A DNA stretch of 64,000 nucleotides. Origin: Neoarius graeffei. Taxonomy: Eukaryota > Chordata > Actinopteri > Siluriformes > Ariidae. The DNA lies in NCBI RefSeq assembly GCF_027579695.1, contig NC_083583.1, positions 22,961,099 to 23,025,098 of the forward strand, in the 5' to 3' direction. Of the stretch, positions 24,699 to 36,477 are shown one piece after another (positions within the stretch are counted from its first letter, which is position 1; each line of letters opens with the position of its first letter). Under the pieces are notes generated by a model. The model was not told the DNA's origin, did no database searches, and worked only from the letters and a program-made list of their open reading frames with translations. Made by a program: the position numbers and the translations under genes.

Positions 24699-24731
<33 letters not shown>

Positions 24732-24908
24732 GTTTATTCATCACACGTACACTTGTGAAATTCCTCTCTGCATTTAACCCACCTGAAGCAATGAACACAC
24801 ACATACTGTATACACACACATACCCAGAGCAGTGGGTAGCCATCCCAACAGCACCCGGGGAGCAGTTGGGGACTCTGTATTTTATAATAAAACATAAAGT
24901 ACCTTGGG

Positions 24909-25251
24909 CAGCACAGTGGTGTAGTGGTTAGCACTGTCACCTCACAGTTAGAAGGTTCTGGGTTTGACCCCAGTGGCTAATGGGGCCTTTATGTGTAGAG
25001 TTTGCATGTTCTCCCCATGTCTGCGTGGGTGTGCTCCAGTTTCCCCCACAGTCCAAAGACACGAAGGTTAAACTAATTGGTGGCTCTGAATTGACTGTAG
25101 GTGTGAATGGTTGTGTGTCTCTATGTGTCAGCCCTGTGGTGACTTGTCCAGGGTGTACCCCACCTCTTGCCCATAGTCAGCTGGGATAAGCTCCAGCTTG
25201 CCTGCAACCCTGCACAGGCTAAGTGGTTACGGATAATGGATGGATGGATGG
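24909..25251 (+). mobile_element. tRNA-derived SINE (family 1), copy 6
   Basis: Box B is GGTTTGACCCC, diverged; tail (GGAT)n. Exact 15-bp target duplication ATAAAGTACCTTGGG (24,894-24,908 and 25,252-25,266). Confidence 0.9.
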
Positions 25252-25376
25252 ATAAAGTACCTTGGGGTTAAGGTTTGCAAAGACTTTGTATTTTATTTTA
25301 AACTACTTGATGACATAATAACCCTGGACTCATTAATAAATTCAAAATATATATCATACCTTCCATTACAGTTGTT

Positions 25377-25445
25377 ACTGGTCTAGTAGTTATGGTGCTG
25401 GGTTAAGAATCAGAAGGTTCTGGGTTCAAATCCTGGTTAAGTATG
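25377..25445 (+). other. tRNA-like segment (Pol III boxes)
   Basis: GGTCTAGTAGTTATGGTGCT resembles a box A region and GGTTCTGGGTTCAAATCCTGG contains a box B match (GGTTCAAATCC). It sits in mobile-element DNA and lacks the expected SINE body, so it is either a SINE head or a tRNA pseudogene. I could not draw a convincing cloverleaf. Confidence 0.35.
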
Positions 25446-25849
25446 AAAAAAGATATGTTAAAAATGCTAATTACGTAGATGGGACTAGACAGAGAAGAGG
25501 AAATACTAGGTTGGTGTAGACAGAGATGAAGTGGCTGGAAGAAAGAGAGACAAAAGAAGTAATGGAAAGTCCCTTTTAAGAATCTTAGAAATTTTACCAA
25601 GGTTGGAACTTATGGATTAGGTTAAAAATTTTAACCCAGGTCAAAAAAACCCCCACCTAGATTGCATTTTTTGACCTGTAACATAAACACGAAGGAAAGT
25701 ACGCACAACTTGTTCCCGCTGCCCGTGTAAAAGCAGCTTAAACGTTAAACAAAATTTGAATGATTTTTAACTCCTGAAATCCACCACCTTTCCCACCCAT
25801 GTACACAAATGGTCAGATGTTCACATGTGGCCTGACTTCACTAATCCTC

Positions 25850-26024
25850 TTATGGCTGAATGAGCACAAATCCACACAGCTTCAAAATTGAGTGGAAAAT
25901 CTTCCAGAAGAGTGGAGGTTATGATCAGAGTAAAGGGGAATTAAATCTGGAATAGGATGTTCAACAAGCATATAGTACAGGTGTGAAGGCCAGGTGTTCA
26001 CAAACTTTCGTCCATATAGTGTAC
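25850..26024 (+). mobile_element. Tc1-like 3'-end fragment
   Basis: TGTTCAACAAGCATATAGTACAG then GGTGTTCACAAACTTTCG and CCATATAGTGTA match the right-end arrangement of fish Tc1-like relics. The left part is lost. Confidence 0.45.
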
Positions 26025-26081
26025 CTCAGACAAGTCTATACAGTAGGGCTGTAATGACACGGTGATGTGATCAATTACGTC

Positions 26082-26883
26082 CTGGGTGCGATTTGCTGGG
26101 GGGGATGGTGGGGATCATCCCCCCCTCTGGTTTTTATCTCTGCTGAAAAAAAATCCTCGGGGACAACCCCGTCAATAAAACAAACAAACCAAAAAAAAAA
26201 AAAGTTGACATGACAGGCATGTTGTGACACAGTTTTCTATGGTCTACATTCCACTCACTTTCAAAATGACCCGAAGTGGCAGCTTTGATGTTCACGAACG
26301 TCCCCAGCAAATAGATACATTGTAGATAATAACAATATCCAGAGTGTGAACATGGATTTAGCGCCATGAATCACATCCTTACTGATGAGCGCAACAGAAT
26401 GAATGTATCCACACTGACAGCCTTCTTTTCCTCACTGTCAATGGGTCAGACGTGCGTTCCTTCCCTGCTGAGAAATTCGCAGAAATGTGGATTAAAGAAG
26501 GGCGAAACGCGGCGGATAGCGCACCGACGGGAAAGCAGAAAAGGCCACATGAACTGCGCCATCAGAGCAAACTGTTCATTTAATATTCATGTATTTTAGT
26601 GATTTTCGAGTCACTGTCCATTTAATCCGGAGGGAGAGAAACATCACAGCAACGCGACAAGCAATGCGAACTTTGTTGTGTGTTAGTGTTCGTGTATTTA
26701 GTCAGAGAGATAGGAAGATGAATTTACTATCTCTGGTTTAGTGTTCGTTTTCATTTAGTGTTATTCATTTGATATCATCGGATGTTATTGAGCTGTTAGC
26801 CTACTGTTACCTTAATTTTGTGACGTTTCATGATTAAAAAAAACCCCATCCCCCCTTCTGTTTTTTTGACAAATCGCACCCTG
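26082..26883. mobile_element. Non-autonomous hAT element (802 bp)
   Basis: Exact 8-bp duplication ATTACGTC (26,074-26,081 and 26,884-26,891). Ends CTGGGTGCGATTTG and complement CAGGGTGCGATTTG are inverted, followed by G-rich GGGGGATGG words. No transposase. Confidence 0.82.
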
Positions 26884-28186
26884 ATTACGTCAATTATGTA
26901 AATACGTCTGTTTGTGTGGAATGCATCAGTGTGGTGCACTGTATACATTAATCCCTAATTTTTGCAGCTCCCGTTCCCGGACATGCTGAAAATGAGACTT
27001 TATCCCTAAAGGCCTGAACCCGATTGTCCAGTGTGTGGAAATTCTTTAAACACAGACCTAAAATGGTGCTCTTGTATGCTTTATAAAACCAAAATGGCCT
27101 CCCATGACAGCCATGCTTGAGGTTCTTCAGATGCAGTGTTGTTTTTGGCAGCCATTTTTGATTTAGTTTTAGTCTTAGTCTTTTGGACGAAATGCTTATT
27201 AGTTTTAGTCACATTTTAGTCAATTCCATCCTTGACAGTTTTGGTCTAGTTTTAGTCCAGTTTTAGTCATTCATTTTAGTTGAAAAAATAATTACTTTAA
27301 AACATTAAATTAGGCCAATACAGAGATAGGAAATTGTAATTGAGGTTGACAGGTTGTGCATAACATACTCTCAAAACAGTGTCTCAAAACAAACTTGTTT
27401 CACTTGAACGTAAAAAGTATGTCAAATATTTGGGTTTAATAATCGCTGACAATCTTTCTTGGAAGCCTCATACTGATTTTATTTGCAACAAAATAAGCAA
27501 GGTTGTCGGCCTTTTGGCCAAGCTTAGACATTTTATTCCACTATGACATTATATCGATCTCTGATTCAACCTTATTTAACATATGGTCTTAGTTCTTGGG
27601 GACAGGCTTGTAAAACTCATATAAATAAAGTATTAATCCTACAAAAACGAGCTTTAAGATTAATCCATTTTGTTGATAATAGAGAAAGTGCCCTTCCATT
27701 GTTTCCCAAAACCAATATTTTACCAGTAAATCTTCTTTTCTATGAATGTATTTCTAAATTAATGTACGTATGAGGTTGTTAATCAAAGTGCACCCTCAAA
27801 CATTTGTAAATTATTTTCTTCTATTTCTAGTAACCATTCTTATAACACTAGGTCATCTTACTCCAAGAACTTATATACTCAGTATTCTCGTACAAATCTA
27901 CAAAAGAACTCATTTTCCCATGTTGGTGTTAGGGTATGGAACCAGATTCCAACTTCTATAAGATCTTCATCTAAATTGTCGTTCAAGAAAAAAGTCAGAC
28001 ACCACCTTTTTTCTGATTTAAGTAGATATGGATATGATGTTGACATCTCCAAACTCTTTCTTTCTACATAACTTTATTTCTATATATAATTAAGAGCTAT
28101 ATACATTTATTTATTTATCTTAGTTTTAACTTTAAATATTATTTAATACCATGCATGAATTATTATTATCAGTATGACAAGTATAC

Positions 28187-28190
<4 letters not shown>

Positions 28191-28248
<58 letters not shown>
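28191..28248. repeat. (TC)n(TA)n compound microsatellite
   Basis: CT run followed by TA run within the LINE 3' region. Confidence 0.95.
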
Positions 28249-28252
<4 letters not shown>

Positions 28253-28370
28253 TTTTTTCAATGTTATTGAATGATATATTACTGTACCTTTATATCGAAG
28301 AACAAGTATTGTCTCCTCATTTTCTTTTTGTTACTAAATAGTTGTTAATTTGTCAAGTATGTTTTATTAT

Positions 28371-28737
28371 GGCGGCACAGTGGTGTAGTGGTTAGCGCTG
28401 TCGCCTCACAGCAAGAAGGTCCGGGTTCGAGCCCCGGGGCCGGCGAGGGCCTTTCTGTGCGGAGTTTGCATGTTCTCCCCGTGTCCGCGTGGGTTTCCTC
28501 TGGGTGCTCCGGTTTCCCCCACAGTCCAAAGACATGCAGGTTAGGTTAACTGGTGACTCTAAATTGACCGTAGGTGTGAATGTGAGTGTGAATGGTTGTC
28601 TGTGTCTATGTGTCAGCCCTGTGATGACCTGGCGACTTGTCCAGGGTGTACCCTGCCTTTCACCCGTAGTCAGCTGGGATAGGCTCCAGCTTGCCTGCGA
28701 CCCTGTAGACCAGGATAAAGTGGCTACAGATAATGAG
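28371..28737 (+). mobile_element. tRNA-derived SINE (family 1), copy 7
   Basis: Full length with head GGCGGCACAGTGG and intact box B GGTTCGAGCCC. Exact 12-bp duplication ATGTTTTATTAT (28,359-28,370 and 28,738-28,749), which shows it landed in the LINE 3' UTR. Confidence 0.92.
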
Positions 28738-28866
28738 ATGTTTTATTATCTTTTTCATACATATTTAAGTATTATATTAATTCATATAAAATATTTTTTT
28801 TCTTTGTAAACATGAGTCTGCCTTGATTAGCAGTGCGCTATTTGCAGACTTGTGTAGTCTATTATA

Positions 28867-30445
28867 CAACCCCGATTCCAAAAAAGTTGGGACAAAGTAC
28901 AAATTGTAAATAAAAATGGAATACAATAATTTACAAATCTCAAAAACAATCGCATAATCTAGGTCGCGTAGCTCGATTACGAGAAATCCAGTTCGGTTCG
29001 ATTTCAGCTGAGCTAAGGTGTTTCCATGGCATTTAGAACTTCGATTTCAGTCGAGCTACGGCAGAAATTCGATTTTCTCTATGTGTATGTAAACGCACTG
29101 TGTGTTAGCCCAGCAATAGACTAGCAACCTGTCCAAGGTGTAATGATGTGGAAGTTTCAAAATTCTTGTCTAATGTAGGATTCTAGTTGCTCAACTGTCT
29201 TAGGTCTTTTTTGTCGTATATTCCGTTTTATGATGCGCCAAATGTTTTCTATGGGTGAAAGATCTGGACTGCAGGCTGGCCAGTTCAGTACCCGGACCCT
29301 TCTTCTACGCAGCCATGATACTGTAATTGATGCAGTATGTGGTTTGGCATTGTCATGTTGGAAAATGCAAGGTCTTCCCTGAAAGCGACGTCGTCTGGAT
29401 GGGAGCATATGTTGCTCTAGAACCTGGATATACCTTTCAGCATTGATGGTGTCTTTCCAGATGTGTAAGCTGCCCATGCCACACGCACTAATGCAACCCC
29501 ATACCATCAGAGATGCAGGCTTCTGAACTGAGCGCTGATAACAACTTGGGTCGTCCTTCTCCTCTTTAGTCCGAATGACACGGCGTCTCTGATTTCCATA
29601 AAGAACTTCAAATTTTGATTCGTCTGACCACAGAACAGTTTTCCACTTTGCCACAGTCCATTTTAAATGAGCCTTGGCCCAGAGAAGACGTCTGCGCTTC
29701 TGGATCATGTTTAGATACGGCTTCTTCTTTGAACTATAGAGTTTTAGCTGGCAACAGCGGATGGCACAGTGAATTGTGTTCACAGATAATGTTCTCTAGA
29801 AATACTCCTGAGCCCATTTTGTGATTTCCAATACAGAAGCATGCCTGTATGTGATGCAGTGCCGTCTAAGGGCCCGAAGATCACGGGCACCCAGTATGGT
29901 TTTCCAGCCTTGACCCTTACGCACAGAGATTCTTCCAGATTCTCTGAATCTTTTGATGATATTATGCACTGTAGATGATGATATGTTCAAACTCTTTGCA
30001 ATTTTACACTGTCAAACTCCTTTCTGATGTTGCTCCACTATTTGTCGGCGCAGAATTAGGGGGACTGGTGATCCTCTTCCTATCTTTACTTCTGAGAGCC
30101 GCTGCCACTCCAAGATGCTCTTTTTATACCCAGTCATGTTAATGACCTATTGCCAATTGACCTAATGAGTTGCAATTTGGTCCTCCAGCTGTTCCTTTTT
30201 TGTACCTTTAACTTTTCCAGCCTCTTATTGCCCCTGTCCCAACTTTTTTGAGATGTGTTGCTGTCATGAAATTTCAAATGAGCCAATATTTGGCATGAAA
30301 TTTCAAAATGTCTCACTTTCGACATTTGATATGTTGTCTATGTTCTACTGTCAATACAATATCAGTTTTTGAGATTTGTAAATTATTGCATTCCATTTTT
30401 GTTTACAATTTGTACTTTGTCCCAACTTTTTTGGAATCGGGGTTG
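28867..30445 (-). mobile_element. Tc1-like transposon, internally rearranged
   Basis: Inverted ends CAACCCCGATTCCAAAAAAG with TA on both sides. Its relative at 51.39-54.07 kb shows that the sequence between the 3' coding end and the right subterminal region (about 28,955-29,145) has been replaced by unrelated DNA with GTAGCTCGATT/CGAGCTACGG words, and the last about 35 codons are lost. Confidence 0.85.
29157..30092 (-). pseudogene. Tc1 transposase, truncated, start codon lost
   Basis: Same family as the copy at 51,758-53,859. The expected ATG is ATA, an in-frame stop follows WAQEYF (about 29,797), and the C-terminus is cut near 29,157. The DDE residues are present: [17 protein letters not shown] and SPIENIW. 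Not functional because of the breaks. Confidence 0.88.
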
Positions 30446-30520
30446 TATGTTTATATGTAATTGAAACAAAAGATTGATTGATTGAAGTGTGCATGCTCTC
30501 TACATAAACACTGTCTAGTG

Positions 30521-30871
30521 CAGACATCCCAAGTCTCCCGGAAGTTCCGGGAGTCTCCCACATATTGATAGTGGCTCCCTGATACCCGCAAATTGGATAA
30601 TATCTCCTGGAATCTAGAGCAAGCAAGCAAGAGCGTGCATGTGAAACATTAATGTCTGCATCGCGCATATGACGGAGTGCACGAGGGAGAGCGAGAGAGA
30701 CTGCGTGTGTTCCTGTTCATGTAGCGCATGCTAGACAAACAGCATCCTGATTGGTTTACAGACATCCAAACTCATTTCAGGGAGGTGTCATGACCCCCCC
30801 CCGCTGATGGGGAAAAAAGTCATGCGTCACGACACCTCCCTGAAATGAGTTTCTGCAGGTTGGGATGTCTG
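30521..30871. mobile_element. Small hAT-like TIR element (351 bp) with internal hairpin
   Basis: Starts CAGACATCCCAAG and ends CAGGTTGGGATGTCTG (complement CAGACATCCCAACCTG). Flanks GTCTAGTG and CTTGTGTG match only 5 of 8, so the duplication is doubtful. The right third (30,759-30,871) is itself a long inverted repeat. Confidence 0.5.
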
Positions 30872-31394
30872 CTTGTGTGTATGCTCCATTGTTCACAGAC
30901 TCGTGTTTCTGCCTCCGTTTAATATGTCACAATGCGCTGATAGAGCACAAACATGTCATGATGAACACACAACTAGAAGATGACCACGCTGTCCATTAAT
31001 GTAAATATGATGGCTAAACGTGCTGCTAACGTTAGGGCAGCCAGGTGTGCTGCTGCTCATTTAGACACAGCAACAGGTCTGAAAAGCTACATTTCCCCCC
31101 GTATGTTTCACAGTAACTCAAATATGCGTCAGTATATGACAAAGCATTCAGTTGCTGTCCCACCAATAATCCCTGCAGGACAAGTTTTACTCATGACATA
31201 TTAATTGAATTTAAGTTAGCTTAACCAAGCCAACTTTAGCATGAAGCTAGCGGTCCCATTCATTTTCGCCAGGTCACGGTGTTTTGGAAAACTTCATAGG
31301 AAATTCATCACAGACCGATTGTTGAGTGACATTAACCAAAGCTAGCAAACGTATGCATGATCTGTTAACAGGACTTCTTGTAATGTTAACTTAC

Positions 31395-31604
31395 CGTCGC
31401 AGAAATAGCAGCATGGTGAGCCTTTAGATGTCTCTTGAGGTCGGTCGTATTCTTGCCACGTAGTTTATAGCCACAGCTTGTACCTCTGTCTCCCACTACA
31501 AGGCATTCCGTTTTATTTTCTGCTGGATTATGTGTAAAGTATGTCCGTAAATCATCGCGTCTTTTCCGCCCACCAAGCCCTTGGGCTGGCATTGCCGCCG
31601 CCAT
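31395..31604 (-). pseudogene. hAT transposase BED zinc-finger exon
   Basis: The 70-codon exon reads DLRTYFTHNPAENKTEC, then C-G-YKLRGKNTTDLKRHLKAHH, with the Cys pair and HxxxH of a BED finger, the DNA-binding N-terminus of hAT transposases. It ends at a canonical splice donor (ACG then GTAAGT, minus strand, 31,394-31,389). No downstream catalytic exons are left in the element, so it is an orphan. It lies 340 bp inside the 5' end of the 27,134-31,944 hAT. Confidence 0.75.
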
Positions 31605-32446
31605 GGTCCATGAACTGTGTGGCTGCCCCGGTGTGCACTATGCCTGGTGGGCGTGGCCAAACAAGGACAGGATGCAGGTGCATTGCTGATATTTTCAGCA
31701 TTTGGCAGACAGGTTGTACGCGCCGTTGAAGGAAACGCCATGCATTTTGATAGTCCTATAGCCAACCCACTAACATTTTCGTCTCGTCTCGTCTCGTCTC
31801 GTCAACGAAAACAACAGATACGTCTCGTCATATTTTCGTGATCAAAGAGTTATGTTTAGCTCGTCACTGTCTCGTTTTAGTCATGAAAAAAGGTGCGTTA
31901 ACGAAATCATTTCGTCATCGTCATCGTTAACGAAAACGACACTGTTCAGATGTTGTCTGTTTACACCTCTTTTCGACCAACAGGGAACGGGTTCTTGAAC
32001 CAATTCCGTTCAGGACTCTTTGAACCTTGGTGTCAGTTGGTAAACCAGCCCACGTTTTCACCGGAACCGTTATAATCAAGGATGAGCTGTACAATGCCAC
32101 TGTATAACTGTGGTACACTGTCTTACCATGTATACTGTATCCTTAACTCAGGTGCAATATATGTATATAGGAATCATTGTATATAAAATCACTTCATTTT
32201 GCTTTTAGTTAAGTTATTGAACTTATTTAAACTTATTTTATTTTATTTATTCTTTTTTCAGACGATTTTATCTTCTATTTTTAGACATGTTTACTTCTCT
32301 GATTCAGGAGCTTGGTAGCAAATTTGAATTTCCCTCCGGGGATTAATAAAGTAATTCTGATTCTGAGTCATAAACGGAGGGTATTGCACAACAAGAGTAA
32401 CCAGTAGTAGCAAGATGGCAGTGCACATTGATTACCTGTGATTTTT

Positions 32447-32824
32447 CTCATCTCATCTCATTATCTCTAGCCGCTTTATCCTGTTCTACAGGGTCGCAGG
32501 CAAGCTGGAGCCTATCCCAGCTGACTACGGGTGAAAGGCGGGGTACACCCTGGACAAGTCGCCAGGTCATCACAGGGCCGACACATAGACACAGACAACC
32601 ATTCACACTCACATTCACACCTACGGTCAATTTAGAGTCACCAGTTAACCTAACCTGCATGTCTTTGGACTGTGGGGGAAACCGGAGCACCCGGAGGAAA
32701 CCCACGCGGACACGGGGAGAACATGCAAACTCCACACAGAAAGGCCCTCGCCAGCCACGGGGCTCGAACCTGGACCTTCTTGCTGTGAGGCGATAGCGCT
32801 AACCACTACGCCACCGTGCCGCCC
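32447..32824 (-). mobile_element. tRNA-derived SINE (family 1), copy 8
   Basis: Antisense full-length copy with CTCATCTCAT tail; flanks CCTGTGATTTT (32,435) and CCTGTGATATT (32,825) form an 11-bp duplication with one mismatch. Confidence 0.9.
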
Positions 32825-33427
32825 CCTGTGATATTATTTATTTATTTATTTATTTTACTACAGATATTTTTTTAGTCTATTTTTTCTGAAGATGTATCCT
32901 TTTCCATTGTATTTTCCATCACTGCACTCTGTTTCCTATCCAAACTAATGACACACCCACTGATGTCATCATGGTTCATGCGTTATATTTTGGCTCCATC
33001 TGGGAACTAACGTTTCAGGTATCAAACCAATTGATTTTTGGTCAAAATGCTCTAAACAGTTCAAGATGTGTGTGAACAAGAATGTAACCTGTTCCTTGTT
33101 GTTTGAAAAGGGGTATGTGTGGAGTAATGCTCATCCACAACTTCTTCAAAGCTGTTTTTAATTTGTTTATTTTCTTTCCTGTCTCTCTAGTCCTATGGCA
33201 AGATTGCACTGCTTGAGGTTTACACATTCTCTGTTCTATTTCTATGTGAATGTTATGCAGGGCTCGACTTTAATGGTAGTCTGACTGTCCGGGACAACCA
33301 AACGTTTGGTCCAGAGACGTCAAATCTGAATCTGCCTGTCTGATGGGATGAGTTAAATATTTGTTGAAAATCCCCATTTTTATAGTAATTATTCAAGAGT
33401 TACATCAATAAAGTTCCAACAAAACTA
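32825..33427. other. Unassigned DNA
   Basis: Includes a short (TTTA)n run at 32,837-32,855. CAGGGCTCGACTTTAA at 33,258 resembles a hAT left end but no partner end was found. No gene seen. Confidence 0.4.
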
Positions 33428-34968
33428 CAGTGGTGCTTGAAAGTTTGTGAACCCTTTAGAATTTTCTATATTTCTGCATAAATATGACCTAAAACATCAT
33501 TAGATATTCACACAAGTCCTAAAAGTAGATAAAGAGAATCCAGTTAAACAAATGAGACAAAAATATTATACTTGATCATTTATTTATTGAGGAAAATTAT
33601 CCAATATTACATATCTGTGAGTAGCAAAAATATGTGAACCTTTGCTTTCAGTATCTGGTGTGACCCCCTTGTGCAGCAATAACTGCAACTAAACGTTTGT
33701 GGTAACTGTTAATCAGTCCTGCACACCGGCTTGGAGGAATTTTAGCCCATTGCTCTGTACAGAACAGCTTCAACTCTGGGATGTTGGTGGGTTTCCTCAC
33801 ATGAACTGCTCGCTTCAGGTCCTTCCACAACATTTCGATTGGATTAAGGTCAGGACTTTGACTCGGCCATTCCAAAACATTAACTTTATTCTTCTTTAAC
33901 CATTCTTTGGTAGAACGACTTGTGTGCTTAGGGTCATTGTCTTGCTGCATGACCCACCTTCTCTTGAGATTCAGTTCATGGACAGACGTCCTGACATTTT
34001 CCTTTAGAATTCACTGGTATAATTCAGAATTCATTGTTCCATCAATGATGGCAAGCTGTCCTGTCCCAGATGCAGAAAAATGGGCCCAAACCATGATACT
34101 ACCACCACCATGTTTCACAGATGGGATAAGGTTCTTGTGCTGGAATGCAGTGTTTTCCTTTCTCCAAACATAACGCTTCTCATTTAAACCAAAGTGTTCT
34201 ATTTTGGTCTCATCCATCCACAAAACATAAAATAGCCTTCTGGCTTGTCCACATGATCTTTAGCAAACTGCAGACGAGCAGTAATGTTCTTTTTGGAGAG
34301 CAGTGGCTTTCTCCTTGCAAGCCTGCCATGCACACCATTGTTGTTCAGTGTTCTCCTAATGGTGGACTCATAAACATTAACATTAGCCAATGTGAGAGAG
34401 GCCTTCAGTTGCTTAGAAATTACCCTGGGGTCCTTTGTGACCTCACCAACTATTACACGCCTTGCTCTTGGAGTGATCTTTGCTGGTCGACCACTCCTGG
34501 GGAGGGTAATGGTCTTGAATTTCCTCCATTTGTACACAATCTGTCTGACTGTGTATTGGTGGAGTCCAAACTCTTTAGAGATGGTTTTGTAACCTTTTCC
34601 AGCCTGATGAGCATCAACAACGCTTTTTCGGAGGTCCTCAGAAATCTCCTTTGTTCAGGCCATGATACACTTCCACAAACATGTGTTGTGAAGATCAGAC
34701 TTTGATAGATCCCTGTTCTTTAAATAAAACAGGGTGCCCACTCACACCTGATTGTCATCCCATTGATTGAAAACACCTGACTCTAATTTCACCTTCAAAT
34801 TAACTGCTAATCCTAGAGGTTCACATACTTTTGCCACTCACAGATATGTAATACTGGATCATTTTCCTTAATAAATAAATGACCAAGTATAATATTTTTG
34901 TCTCATTTGTTTAACTGGGTTCTCGTTATCTACTTTTAGGACTTGTGTGAAAATCTGATGTTTTAGAT
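33428..34968 (-). mobile_element. Tc1-like transposon, cut at one end by a hAT insertion
   Basis: Left end TA|CAGTGGTGCTTGAAAG; same family as 19,257-20,740. Its right inverted repeat stops at GATGTTTTAGAT (34,968), where the hAT end CAGTAGTTCTCAAACTGG begins. So this Tc1 is older than the hAT. Confidence 0.85.
33648..34663 (-). pseudogene. Tc1 transposase, interrupted
   Basis: Minus-strand homology from the ATG at 34,663 to 33,648. Codon 3 is TGA (Arg CGA in the sister copy), followed by a small deletion near 34,227 that shifts the frame, and a stop near 34,010. Pieces MYKWRKFKTITLPRSG, WMDETKIEHFG and QQDNDPKHTSRS keep the first two catalytic Asp, and NPIEMLW keeps the Glu. Inactive through stops, not through active-site loss. 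Confidence 0.85.
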
Positions 34969-36152
34969 CAGTAGTTCTCAAACTGGGGGGCGCGGACACT
35001 CGGCGAGTGGGGCGTGTGGTAACAGACCGCTCAGTGGCAAATGCAAGGGGCTGGTTTACAGTTGCACCAACAAATAACGAACGTCTTCGTCTTCAGTCCA
35101 GCCAATGGAGAGTTATTATTTGAAATCTCAGCAAGGAACTTTTATAGACACACCTCAAGTACATAAGAGATCACAGACATCAGAAACACACCACTGTGCA
35201 ATCGAGTCAAACTCGTACCATTGCAGCTTTCATATAGCCTACTATTAGCGTTTCAATTACCTTTTACCAACAGCCTTTTAAAAGCATATATAGCTAGCCT
35301 TCCAGCACTGCTATTGCAGTAATAATTTAAACAGTCTTTTTAAAGACTATTTCAGCCCTCTTTTCTCGCTTTAAAACTCCATTTAAATCCAATCTTACCA
35401 TCTCTCTTTCCTACTTGTCAACTTACTTTCTCCTTTGTCTCCTTTGCCTACTTGTCAACCTACTCTTTCTCCTTTCTTTAATCTTTCTCCTACTTCTTTC
35501 CTCTCTTTCCTCCACCTTTTTTCTTCAGTTAAAAATTGTAAGGTCCAACACCATATCACAGTTAATTATATTTTAACTTAATTACATTAAGCACAGTTTG
35601 TAGATTGCTCATTTTAGTGGAGCTAAGTCTGGAACGTGGTGGTAAGGTGCTAGCATTCTTAGCTGAGCAAGTCCCTTTGCTATGCTCACAGTTACAGCAT
35701 AACGATCTTTTATTGGGTTAATAAACAATATGGACAAATTTCTAATTTATAAAAAAAGAGATAGTCCCACTGATGCACCAGTTCCCAAAAAACCAAACCT
35801 CCGCAAATATGACAAAAGTTATTTACAATATGGTTTTTCTGTTACTAGCACACTGGAACCACATCCTCAATGTGTTATTTGTGCGGCGGTGCTTGCCAGT
35901 GACAGCATAAAACCATGCATAGGCATTTGGACACCAAGCACCCTGACATGAAAAACCAACCAGTGGATTATTTCAAAAGAAAGCGTGATGCCCTTCATCT
36001 ACAAAAGTCCATCATAACCAAACATACCACCGTGTCTAGTCAGTGTCTCGAAGCTTTGTACGTGGTCTCCCAAAGAATAGCTAAACTTGGGAAGCCACAT
36101 ACTATAGCCGAGACACTGATTTTGCCTGCAGCACAGGATATTTGCAGAATAA

Positions 36153-36477
36153 AGCCTAGGTCACAACCCAACGTACGATTTTTTGGCCGTGCGATTTTTG
36201 CCGTTTCCCAAATTGCTGCGTTTTTTTTTGTTCATGGAGAAAGACGCACGTTGGCCGTAAGTTTGTCTTGCAACCTGAAAAAAACGTAAGGGCCCGTAGA
36301 GTTTGTTTGACATGACAAAGAACCTCTGCGGCCGGTCTGCGGCCAGTCTACGGCTCGAAAATCAGCACGTCACACGCGCGCCCTCCATGCATTTCACGCG
36401 CGCCCTCCGTGCGTTTCTTGCGTTTTTTGCACGTAGACCGGCCGTAGGAGCACGTATGGCCGGTTGTGACCGAGGCT
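36153..36477. mobile_element. 325-bp PIF/Harbinger-like MITE in the hAT transposase
   Basis: Ends AGCCTAGGTCACAACC and complement AGCCTCGGTCACAACC, exact TAA duplication (36,150-36,152 and 36,478-36,480). Interior is rich in GGCCGTA/TACGGCC words. The codons before it and those after one TAA join in one reading frame (ICR then IMLGES), showing a precise insertion. Confidence 0.85.

Larger units (their letters stand above)
22982..25738. mobile_element. PIF/Harbinger-like TIR element (2,757 bp) with nested SINEs
   Basis: Ends AGCTGCTTTTACACTGGC and the complement of AGCTGCTTTTACACGGGC, flanked by exact TAA (22,979-22,981 and 25,739-25,741). About half the length is later insertions: a SINE that holds another TIR element (23,574-24,629), a SINE at 24,909-25,251, and a family-3-like antisense SINE piece at about 24,699-24,893. 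No transposase frame remains. Confidence 0.8.
27390..30486 (+). mobile_element. Non-LTR retrotransposon 3' fragment with nested SINE and Tc1
   Basis: Reverse-transcriptase C-terminal region, 5' truncated. Recognisable blocks are VKYLGLIIADN (about 27,430), a YRSLIQPYLTYGL segment at 27,552 and VLILQKRALRLI at about 27,630. A stop at 27,543-27,545 context and a frameshift near 27,775 break it. The 3' UTR is interrupted by the SINE (28,371-28,737) and the Tc1 (28,867-30,445), and resumes to a (GATT)n tail at about 30,470-30,486. The clade is CR1/L2/Rex1-like, not resolved. Confidence 0.7.
27134..31944 (-). mobile_element. hAT element (4.8 kb) with BED exon and nested LINE, SINE and Tc1
   Basis: Exact 8-bp duplication TTCAGATG (27,126-27,133 and 31,945-31,952) with ends CAGTGTTGTTTTTGGC and complement CAGTGTCGTTTTCG. 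The right end is the 5' end of the element: a BED zinc-finger exon lies on the minus strand at 31,604-31,395. Repeated TTAGTTTTAGTC words on the left and CGTCTCGTC words on the right are sub-terminal repeats. Most of the interior is later insertions. Confidence 0.85.

Noticed and set aside
25377..25445. Functional tRNA gene
   Set aside because: Box A and B resemblance only; no convincing acceptor pairing and context is repeat DNA.
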